A stretch of 22,330 nt of DNA from the NCBI GenBank assembly GCA_938034165.1, contig CALHKP010000008.1, forward strand, positions 1 to 22,330, given 5' to 3'. Shown here in pieces: positions 16,291-22,330 of this stretch. Positions within the stretch are counted from its first letter, which is position 1, and every line of letters starts with the position of its first letter. The notes below the pieces were generated by a model. That model was not told where the DNA came from. It worked only from the letters and a program-made list of their open reading frames with translations, and made no database searches. Position numbers and translations under genes: made by a program. This stretch comes from an uncultured Clostridia bacterium. GTDB taxonomy: Bacteria > Bacillota > Clostridia > Peptostreptococcales > Anaerovoracaceae.

Positions 16291-16319
16291 ATTTCTTTAA
16301 TTTCCTTTTTCACTCCAAA

Positions 16320-16348
16320 GCCAGCGAACGCAAAATGCTACCGCTGGC
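16320..16348 (-). terminator. Hairpin between lysC and trkA, weak terminator candidate
   Basis: The arms GCCAGCG (16320-16326) and CGCTGGC (16342-16348) give a stable 7-bp stem with a 15-base loop. On the minus strand it is followed by TTTGGAGTG, which lacks a real T tract. It may reduce rather than stop transcription from metK-lysC into the trk genes. Confidence 0.35.
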
Positions 16349-16361
16349 CCTAAAATTGTTC

Positions 16362-17681
16362 TTATTTGTTAAATGTGTCATATATTGCGTTAATCGCTTT
16401 GTTGAAGTCTCTGTTATTTACTCCCACAATAATATTGATTTCGCTTGATCCCTGGTCAATCATACGAATGTTGATTTCTGCCTCTGCAAGTGCAGTAAAC
16501 AGCGCCGCGGATACACCGGGTCTTCTGTTCATTCCGCAACCAACTGTAGCAATCAGTGCGATGTCATCGGAAACTTCCATGCTGTCAGGGTTAAGCTGAT
16601 GTCTGAATGCTTCAAGAAGCTCATCGAGTCTTCCATCTATGCTTTCGTTTGATACAATAACAGAAACAGTGTCTATACCGCTTGGCAGATGCTCAAAGCT
16701 GATATCGAAGTCTTCTAAGATTGCCAGAATTCTTCTTACGAATCCGCGCTCGTAGCTCATCATATTCTTGTATATTGCAATAACCGTAAAATCCTTCTTG
16801 CCGGCAATACCTGTTATTACATTAGTGTTTGTTTCGTCATGTTCAGCAGTAATAACAGTACCAGGGTCTTCAGAATGGTTAGTGTTCTTGATATTGATTG
16901 GAATATTAGCCATTCTTGCAGGATAAATCGCATCCTCATGAAGAACCGAAGCTCCCATGTATGAAAGTTCTCTGAGTTCTTTGTAAGAAATCTTGTGAAT
17001 AGGCTTTGCATTTTTTACAATTCTTGGGTCTGCCATCAGGAATCCGGACACATCTGTCCAGTTTTCGTAAACGTCAGCGCCTACAGCTCTTGCAACAAGA
17101 GAACCTGTAATATCAGAACCGCCTCTTGTAAATGTAGTTACTTTGCCGGTTTCTATATTAGTTCCGTAAAATCCCGGTAAAACAGCACGTTCGTGTTTTG
17201 CCAGCTCTTCTCTGAGCGCCTTGTCAGTGTCAGCCTGAAGAAGTCTTCCCTTATTATCAAAGAGAATAAGTCCTTCCGTATCAACAAAATCGTAACCCAG
17301 GTAGTCTGCAATAAGCATTGCGTTCAGATATTCTCCGCGGCTTGCCATATAATCTGATGTACATCCTGCCTTCAGGTTGTTTCTGATTCTTTCAAATTCT
17401 GTTTCCATGTCAACACTGTCTGCTTTTAGATTCGCTCTTAGAGCAAGAAATCTGTCCACAACAACCTGAAACAGCTGATCGTAAGGAAGATTGTGATCTC
17501 TGTGTGCCTTGCAAAGGTACAGAAGATCCGTCATCTTGTTATCTTCTTCAAATCTTTTTCCAGGTGCAGATACGACGATATATTTTCTGTCATCGTCTGC
17601 ACTTATGATTTCTCTTGTTTTGTTAAGCTGTATTGCGTCGGCTACAGATGAGCCTCCGAATTTTGCAACTTTGATTCCCAA
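16362..17681 (-). CDS. Aspartate kinase (lysC type)
   Basis: The 439-residue enzyme phosphorylates aspartate, the first step to lysine, threonine and methionine. It has the kinase motif KFGGSS at residues 7-12, FTRGGSDITG near 190, and two C-terminal ACT domains (from about 300), the second with IRMIDQGSSEINI, through which end products usually inhibit it. The start is inferred to be TTG at 17681, 8 bases after GGGAGG; the GTG at 17690 overlaps that ribosome binding site and cannot be used. It follows metK by 47 bases and is probably in the same SAM-controlled transcript. Which aspartokinase isozyme it is cannot be read. Confidence 0.94.
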   Translation of the reverse strand: MGIKVAKFGGSSVADAIQLNKTREIISADDDRKYIVVSAPGKRFEEDNKMTDLLYLCKAHRDHNLPYDQLFQVVVDRFLALRANLKADSVDMETEFERIRNNLKAGCTSDYMASRGEYLNAMLIADYLGYDFVDTEGLILFDNKGRLLQADTDKALREELAKHERAVLPGFYGTNIETGKVTTFTRGGSDITGSLVARAVGADVYENWTDVSGFLMADPRIVKNAKPIHKISYKELRELSYMGASVLHEDAIYPARMANIPINIKNTNHSEDPGTVITAEHDETNTNVITGIAGKKDFTVIAIYKNMMSYERGFVRRILAILEDFDISFEHLPSGIDTVSVIVSNESIDGRLDELLEAFRHQLNPDSMEVSDDIALIATVGCGMNRRPGVSAALFTALAEAEINIRMIDQGSSEINIIVGVNNRDFNKAINAIYDTFNK

Positions 17682-17728
17682 TGGAACCACCTCCCACCAT
17701 CATGATAATCCAGCAAAATGCCGGTCTT

Positions 17729-18910
17729 TTACTTGAGTTCAGCTTTTAGCTCATCAACCTTGTCAAGATGTTCCCATGTAAGGTCAATGTCTGTTCTTCC
17801 AAAATGTCCGTATGCCGCAGTCTGTCTGTAGATAGGTCTTCTGAGATCCAGATCTCTGATGATTGCTGCAGGTCTGAAGTCAAAGTGTCTGTCTACGATG
17901 TCTGCGATTTCTTCGTCAGCCAGCTTTCCTGTACCAAAAGTGTCAACCATAATTGAAACAGGCTTAGCAACACCGATAGCATAAGCAAGCTGAATTTCGC
18001 ATTTGTCAGCAAGTCCTGCCGCTACGATATTTTTTGCAGCATATCTTGCAGCATATGATGCGGAACGGTCTACCTTAGTAGGGTCTTTTCCTGAGAATGC
18101 ACCGCCGCCGTGTCTTGCATATCCGCCATATGTATCTACAATTATTTTTCTTCCTGTAAGTCCGGAGTCTCCGTTAGGTCCACCGATTACGAATCTGCCT
18201 GTTGGATTTACGAAATATTTTGTTTCGGCATCCAGAAGTTCTGCCGGAATAACAGGTGTAATAACGTGTTTAATCAGGTCTTCTCTAATCTGTTCCTGAG
18301 TAACATCAGGATCATGCTGTGTAGAAATAAGAACTGTGTCTATTCTCTTAACCTTGTCTCCGTCATATTCAACTGTAACCTGAGTTTTTCCGTCCGGTCT
18401 GAGGTATGTCAGAGTCTTGTTCTTTCTTACTTCTGTAAGTCTTAGCGCCAGCTTGTGAGCAAAAGCGATAGGCATAGGCATAAGTTCAGGTGTTTCGTTA
18501 CATGCATAACCAAACATGATACCCTGATCTCCCGCACCGATAGTATCAATCTGGTCATCTAGTGTTCCTTCCTTGTATTCCAGAGCCTTGTCAACACCCA
18601 TAGCTATGTCACCTGACTGTTCGTCTATTGCAGTAAGTACAGCACATGTGTTTCCGTCAAAGCCGTATTTAGCTCTGTCATAACCGATGTCTGTAATAAC
18701 TTCTCTTGCGATTTTTGGGATGTCGATGTAACAGTTTGTGCTAATTTCTCCCATTAACATTGCATATCCTGTAGTTGTAGTAGTCTCACATGCTACTCTT
18801 CCGTATGGATCCTGCGCCAGAATTGCGTCAAGCACCGCGTCTGAAATCTGGTCGCAGATTTTGTCAGGATGCCCTTCAGTAACTGATTCTGATGTGAACA
18901 ACTTTTTCAT
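17729..18910 (-). CDS. metK: S-adenosylmethionine synthetase
   Basis: The 393-residue cytoplasmic enzyme makes S-adenosylmethionine from methionine and ATP. Conserved motifs include GHPDK near residue 14, GAGDQGIMFGYA (the ATP and methionine site) and the glycine-rich loop GGGAFSGKD. Length and motifs are standard. ATG at 18910 is 9 bases from GGAG. It sits behind a SAM-I riboswitch and heads a minus-strand transcript that probably continues into the aspartate kinase gene. Confidence 0.97.
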   Translation of the reverse strand: MKKLFTSESVTEGHPDKICDQISDAVLDAILAQDPYGRVACETTTTTGYAMLMGEISTNCYIDIPKIAREVITDIGYDRAKYGFDGNTCAVLTAIDEQSGDIAMGVDKALEYKEGTLDDQIDTIGAGDQGIMFGYACNETPELMPMPIAFAHKLALRLTEVRKNKTLTYLRPDGKTQVTVEYDGDKVKRIDTVLISTQHDPDVTQEQIREDLIKHVITPVIPAELLDAETKYFVNPTGRFVIGGPNGDSGLTGRKIIVDTYGGYARHGGGAFSGKDPTKVDRSASYAARYAAKNIVAAGLADKCEIQLAYAIGVAKPVSIMVDTFGTGKLADEEIADIVDRHFDFRPAAIIRDLDLRRPIYRQTAAYGHFGRTDIDLTWEHLDKVDELKAELK

Positions 18911-18950
18911 TTATGTATTCTCCCTTCTTATCCTAAATCCCCATCAAAGG

Positions 18951-18987
18951 AAAAAAGCCTTTTCTGTATAAAAAAAAGAAAAGGCTT
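18951..18987 (-). terminator. Expression-platform terminator of the metK riboswitch
   Basis: An 11-bp stem with arms AAGCCTTTTCT (18955-18965 on the plus strand) and AGAAAAGGCTT (18977-18987), followed on the minus strand by six T residues. It lies 18 bases after the aptamer and 40 before metK, as expected for a SAM-induced terminator. Confidence 0.88.
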
Positions 18988-19005
18988 GATATCTCAAAGT
19001 ATCAT

Positions 19006-19119
19006 TCCTCATCTTTCAGAAATAAATATTCTGTAGGATGTAGCACCTTCTGGCCTATGTCAGGCACACAGGTTGCCGGGCATCTTAGGGCCTATTCCCT
19101 CCGCCGCTCTCGATAAGGA
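19006..19119 (-). promoter_or_regulatory. SAM-I (S-box) riboswitch aptamer upstream of metK
   Basis: On the minus strand the sequence runs in S-box order: P1 strand TCCTTATC, then GAGAG...GGAGGGA, GGCCC, GATGCCCGGCAACC, AGAAGGTGCTACATCC, and GAAAGATGAGGA closing P1 (8 bp with one G-T pair). These are the most conserved blocks of the SAM-I class, including the kink-turn and the P3 core. High SAM should stabilise P1 and let the terminator after it form, shutting off metK and the genes behind it. Confidence 0.95.
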
Positions 19120-19131
19120 TTACATACATAG

Positions 19132-19159
19132 ATTATACTATTATTGCAAACTTTGTCAA
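19132..19159 (-). promoter_or_regulatory. Promoter of the metK leader
   Basis: On the minus strand a perfect TTGACA (complement of 19154-19159) and a perfect TATAAT (complement of 19132-19137) are 16 bases apart. The transcript would begin near 19125, a few bases before the riboswitch. Confidence 0.8.
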
Positions 19160-19203
19160 TCATTATTATAATGGAATACAGGACTATTTAAGATATTTTT
19201 TTG

Positions 19204-19217
19204 TATAATAATCCACA
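19204..19217 (+). promoter_or_regulatory. Candidate promoter of the 421-residue gene with an overlapping DnaA-like box
   Basis: TATAAT at 19204-19209 lies about 50 bases before the ATG at 19260. No good -35 is seen at 16-18 bases upstream. TAATCCACA (19209-19217), one base off the DnaA box TTATCCACA, overlaps the -10 end and would lie at the transcript start. Confidence 0.35.
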
Positions 19218-19259
19218 GTTAAAGTTTTCGAAAAATAACAAGAAAAACGAGGTGGTAAA

Positions 19260-20525
19260 ATGCCCGATAAACCGGTATTTTCAGTGATTGAAGGGGGTCT
19301 TTCCCCATCAAAGAAAAAAGAAAAGCATGCGCTCAGAGAAGAAGCCCACAGCATAACCGATATGACACCAAAAAATTCTCCCCAAAAAAAGTCAGAAATA
19401 CCTCCCGGCAAATTTAAAAGTGCAGAAGCAACAAGGTCAAGACTCATGGGAGTTATCGGAATGCATATCACATGCACTTATGATGATCCCTACCGAGAAA
19501 TTCACCATCTCCTCTATCTTGATGCAGAAGAATACGGAATTGACAATTACGAAGTTCTTTTCACTACAGACCGGGAAGAAATAGAAGAAAGAAAAAGCGC
19601 ACTCTTCGGTGGTCTCGGGGAGCCCTGGGTTGATATCACAGAAAAAGGCGCCATGTATCTTCTGAACTTCCACAAGGAGATAAATTTTGCAAGCAGTCTT
19701 GAGTTTCCGGAAATCTTCGCAGAAAGCTACGCAATTAAAATCGAGCCTGTTTCCCTTAGCGAGGAAGAAATTGCCGAAACCTATAATGCGATATGTGTTC
19801 CGATAAACTCGGATATGCAGCTTTGCAACTACTATATAATGAGGCTTTGCGGAATGGACTTTGAAATTAGTGACAGACTTAGAAGCCCAGAGGGACACTT
19901 TGACAGCCTTCCTGTAGAATTCCCGGCGGCTCTTTGTTCGAACACTATAGAACCCGATGACAAAGAAGACCACTCATACATATGTGAATCTCTGATTTCG
20001 GTAGAAGACGACTTTTGTCTCACCGTATCGAGAATTAAGACAGACGGGAAAAAAGTCACATACTTTGAGGTTACATCGACTAATGCGATCAGCAGCAAAG
20101 AAGCTTCTATGATTATGAAGAAGCATGATTACATCATACTCACAACCCTTGCGGATAACTCGCCGAAGTTCAGAGAAAAAACAAAAAAAGCACTTGCCTC
20201 TGTTTTCAAAACCATGACCTTTTCGGAATATGACAATGCAGATTTTATGATGGTGTTTAATAACAATAACGCTCACGTGAACAAACTTCACTACAGAATC
20301 GACAATGATCTTTTTGGAATGATTTTTTACACTCACGACGGTGAAATTGTTATAAGCGCGGCAAGTCCCATAAAAGCCGAAATGCTCAAAAACAAAATCG
20401 AAGAAGCAGAAGTTGCCATCATGATAGAGGGAAGCATTTCCTTCGACCGCCCGGTTATGGCATCATTTCTGCAGTCAGGTATTCCAAGCTTTGCTATGTT
20501 TCTTGCAAACCTTGAAGACTTTTAG
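19260..20525 (+). CDS. Unrecognised 421-residue cytoplasmic protein
   Basis: I do not recognise this family. The first 60 residues are polar and lysine-rich with several prolines, probably disordered. From about 63 (LMGVIGMHITCTY) the protein looks globular, soluble and rather acidic, with no signal peptide or membrane segment. Two halves of mixed alpha/beta character seem likely, one to about 225 and one from about 235 to the end. No catalytic motif is obvious. AGGTGG precedes the ATG by 4 bases. It is the first plus-strand gene after the strand switch, divergent from metK, and is followed by a gap holding DnaA-box-like sites. Confidence 0.8.
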   Translation: MPDKPVFSVIEGGLSPSKKKEKHALREEAHSITDMTPKNSPQKKSEIPPGKFKSAEATRSRLMGVIGMHITCTYDDPYREIHHLLYLDAEEYGIDNYEVLFTTDREEIEERKSALFGGLGEPWVDITEKGAMYLLNFHKEINFASSLEFPEIFAESYAIKIEPVSLSEEEIAETYNAICVPINSDMQLCNYYIMRLCGMDFEISDRLRSPEGHFDSLPVEFPAALCSNTIEPDDKEDHSYICESLISVEDDFCLTVSRIKTDGKKVTYFEVTSTNAISSKEASMIMKKHDYIILTTLADNSPKFREKTKKALASVFKTMTFSEYDNADFMMVFNNNNAHVNKLHYRIDNDLFGMIFYTHDGEIVISAASPIKAEMLKNKIEEAEVAIMIEGSISFDRPVMASFLQSGIPSFAMFLANLEDF

Positions 20526-20888
20526 AAAACAAAAATTTCTTTTTTAGGATAACTTGTTCTTTTTTTGGAGCGCCGGTTAGAGGTGACTTTTCAACATACC
20601 CAAAATGTGTATTTTTAAACAACGCGGACACTTTTCCACAGAAAATCAAAAAATCGTATACAATCTTTTGCACAGGGTTACGAGGATAACTTTTTTAAGT
20701 AAAATCCCTATATTTCAATATTTAACGGTTATTTTTGATTTGTCAAGAGTGAACTTATCCACAATGTTATTAGCGTATCCTAACTCAACTGTGTTCGCAT
20801 GTGGAAAAATATATGTTCTTGTGCAAAAGCTTCTCTTTATCGCACAATTCGCTAATTTTTTTACATTTTGTTCGCAAAGGAGGACAAT
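20526..20888. other. AT-rich gap with a cluster of DnaA-box-like sites
   Basis: This 363-base gap carries no gene with a ribosome binding site. On the plus strand it has TTTTCCACA (20632-20640), TTTTGCACA (20666-20674) and the perfect DnaA box TTATCCACA (20755-20763). On the minus strand it has TTTTCCACA (20800-20808) and TTTTGCACA (20820-20828). The two outer pairs are thus mirrored around the central stretch. Also present are a lone copy of the palindromic element found after the AlaX gene, and a partial one near 20571-20588. AAAGGAGG for the AlaX gene is at the right end. It could be an origin-like or DnaA-binding locus. Confidence 0.5.
20769..20786. repeat. Lone copy of the GTTAG...CTAACTC element
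   Basis: ATTAGCGTATCCTAACTC matches the 18-base core of the array after the AlaX gene (GTTAGTGTTGCCTAACTC in its third unit) at 14 of 18 positions without gaps. It lies between the perfect DnaA box and the mirrored minus-strand boxes. Confidence 0.5.
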
Positions 20889-22133
20889 ATGAATACTATC
20901 AGACTTTTCAAAAGTGACGTATATCTCAAGGAATCAACGGCCGTAATTACAAGCATCAAAAGCCTTGATAACAAAACTCTTCTTACATTCGACCGTACGA
21001 TTTTCTTTCCTGTGGGAGGTGGACAGACCTGCGATACAGGAACCCTTACCGGCAAAGCTGAGGGCAGCCGCACCTTTAATATCTCGGATGTTTACGAATA
21101 TGAAGACGAAATTCTTCACGAAGCCGACGATTTTGATGGTTCTCTAGCTGAAGGCGATGAGGTTATCCTAAGACTTGACTGGGCAAGAAGATTTGACAAT
21201 ATGCAAAGACACTGCGGAGAGCACATCTTGTCAGGCGTTTTCTTTGAACTTTTCGGCGGAGTAAACCGCGGTTTTCATATGGGAGACGAATACATGACTG
21301 TAGACATCAGTCTGGAAGCCAAGCCCGAATTTACAGCCATCACATGGGAAATGGCAAAAGAAGCAGAGCTCATGACAAACAACGTCATCTGGCAGAACCT
21401 GCCGGTAGTGACAACTCACTTTGATACCAGAGAAGAAGCCGAAAAACAGCCCCTGCGAAAGGCTTTGGCACTAGAAAAAGACATTACAATCGTTCGCATC
21501 GGAGATCCAGAAAAACCGGCTGATGCCGTTGCATGCTGCGGAACACATCCATCACACTCCGGTCAGGTCGGAATGCTAAAAATATACAAAGTAGAACCGA
21601 ACAAAGGCATGTTCAGAATCTACTTCGAAGCAGGCGAAAGAGCATACAAACAGTATCAGCAAAGATTCGACATACTCACAGAACTGGAAAGAGATTTATC
21701 CGCGGGATATGCAGACCTTCTGGAAAAATACAATACGAGAAAAGAAAAGACAAGCGCCCTGAGAGATAGACTGTATCACTTATCCAAGGCAACAGTGGCA
21801 AAGGAAATTGAAGAGATAAAAAAAGAATTATCCACAAGCAAATATGCGGATACTATTTTTGTAAAAGAATATGATTATCTGACCATCGACGACCTTCTGG
21901 AAATCGCAAAGGGTTTGGAGGGAGAAATTCCAAAAATAGTTTTCCTTGTTCATGCAGACACATGCACAGCACTTATGCTTTCCGATACACTGGACTGTGG
22001 AAAACTCATCAAAGAAAATGCTTCCGTTTACGAAGGAAAAGGCGGCGGAAGAAAAACAAATGCAAGAGCGATTTTCCCAAATCATGAAAACCTCATGATG
22101 TTTACGGATGCCATAGAAAAACTGACAAGATAA
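20889..22133 (+). CDS. Alanyl-tRNA editing protein, AlaX family with DHHA1 domain
   Basis: The 414-residue protein resembles the editing half of alanyl-tRNA synthetase without the catalytic core. It hydrolyses mischarged seryl- or glycyl-tRNA-Ala. An early PVGGGQ motif (41-46) belongs to the second AlaRS-type beta-barrel. The zinc-binding editing site is HCGEH (108-112) with CCGTH (216-220). A coiled-coil stretch (about 250-310) leads to a DHHA1 domain ending in GKGGGRKTNARA from residue 383. This is the long AlaX form. ATG at 20889 has GGAGG 5 bases upstream, better than the in-frame TTG at 20868. A perfect TTATCCACA occurs inside it at 21828-21836. Confidence 0.93.
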   Translation: MNTIRLFKSDVYLKESTAVITSIKSLDNKTLLTFDRTIFFPVGGGQTCDTGTLTGKAEGSRTFNISDVYEYEDEILHEADDFDGSLAEGDEVILRLDWARRFDNMQRHCGEHILSGVFFELFGGVNRGFHMGDEYMTVDISLEAKPEFTAITWEMAKEAELMTNNVIWQNLPVVTTHFDTREEAEKQPLRKALALEKDITIVRIGDPEKPADAVACCGTHPSHSGQVGMLKIYKVEPNKGMFRIYFEAGERAYKQYQQRFDILTELERDLSAGYADLLEKYNTRKEKTSALRDRLYHLSKATVAKEIEEIKKELSTSKYADTIFVKEYDYLTIDDLLEIAKGLEGEIPKIVFLVHADTCTALMLSDTLDCGKLIKENASVYEGKGGGRKTNARAIFPNHENLMMFTDAIEKLTR

Positions 22134-22330
22134 CAACTTCACGATTGATTCGCTACCTGAAATTTCTTGTTTCGGCGCGGTTAGCGGCGTCTAAGTGCCG
22201 ATCCCGGGGCGATTAGTGCCACCTAACTCCTTGTTTCGGCGCGGTTAGTGTTGCCTAACTCGGTGTCCGAAGGAAGTTAGTGTCGCCTAACTCAGCGCTA
22301 TCCGTAAAAATGCCAATTTGCGCTTACATT
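22134..22330. other. Non-coding right edge
   Basis: No gene is seen after the AlaX stop. The stretch holds the 32-bp repeat array. The first and third units can also fold as larger hairpins with TCGGC/GCCGA and TCGG/CCGA outer stems, so the array could double as a terminator, although no T tract follows. Confidence 0.6.
22166..22293. repeat. Four tandem 32-bp units with palindromic cores
   Basis: Four contiguous units of exactly 32 bases start at 22166, 22198, 22230 and 22262. Each contains a TTAG at the same offset (22181, 22213, 22245, 22277) and a core of the form GTTAG-6 bases-CTAACTC, with 5-bp inverted arms; the first unit has CTAAG instead. The first and third units share 19 identical bases (cttgtttcggcgcggttag), giving a 64-bp higher-order period. 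The GC content is higher than the adjacent DNA. There are no unique spacers, so it is not CRISPR. A binding array or dispersed palindromic repeat are the likely readings. Confidence 0.75.

Noticed and set aside
20605..20892. 95-residue plus-strand open frame in the gap before the AlaX gene
   Set aside because: There is no ribosome binding site before its ATG, the translation looks random, and it runs over the DnaA-like boxes and the AlaX start.
22166..22293. CRISPR array
   Set aside because: The four 32-base units are contiguous and diverged throughout, without identical repeats separated by unique spacers, and no cas gene is in view.

Overview
The window reads like the chromosome of a low-to-moderate-GC Bacillota bacterium, most likely an anaerobic Clostridia member. 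The support is strong AGGAGG-type ribosome binding sites, TTG and GTG starts, a textbook S-box (SAM-I) riboswitch, metG followed by tatD as in Bacillus, and two-gene ABC exporters. I cannot fix the genus from sequence alone. There is no phage, insertion sequence, CRISPR array, tRNA or rRNA.

Layout. Every gene from 141 to 18910 is on the minus strand and both genes from 19260 to 22133 are on the plus strand, so the metK leader is a strand-switch point. Reading down the minus strand from the switch: metK under a SAM-I riboswitch, an aspartate kinase (lysC type), then a potassium uptake set (trkA, trkH, and a second trkH) closed by a 19-bp-stem terminator. Next is a MarR repressor with a palindromic operator over its own promoter, followed by the two halves of a heterodimeric ABC exporter. 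After that come a cytidylate-kinase-like protein with a small acidic membrane protein, a second strong terminator, an HD-domain protein, metG, tatD, a SulP anion transporter and a Dph6-like PP-loop protein.

On the plus strand are a 421-residue protein I do not recognise and an alanyl-tRNA editing protein (AlaX family). The 363-bp gap between them is AT-rich and holds five DnaA-box-like 9-mers, one of them the perfect TTATCCACA. It also holds one copy of an 18-bp palindromic element that recurs four times at an exact 32-bp period just after the AlaX gene, at the right edge of the window.

How genes work together: metK and lysC belong to the aspartate/methionine/SAM branch and are probably switched off together by SAM. 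TrkA gates the TrkH pore(s). The MarR-ABC-ABC set looks like an autoregulated efflux system, with matching degenerate and consensus ATP sites in the two halves.

Most of the window is ordinary housekeeping. The points worth a second look are the 32-bp repeat array with its lone relative inside the DnaA-box gap at the strand switch, the second TrkH whose first selectivity-filter glycine is a serine, the possible SAM control of potassium uptake, and the unrecognised 421-residue protein.
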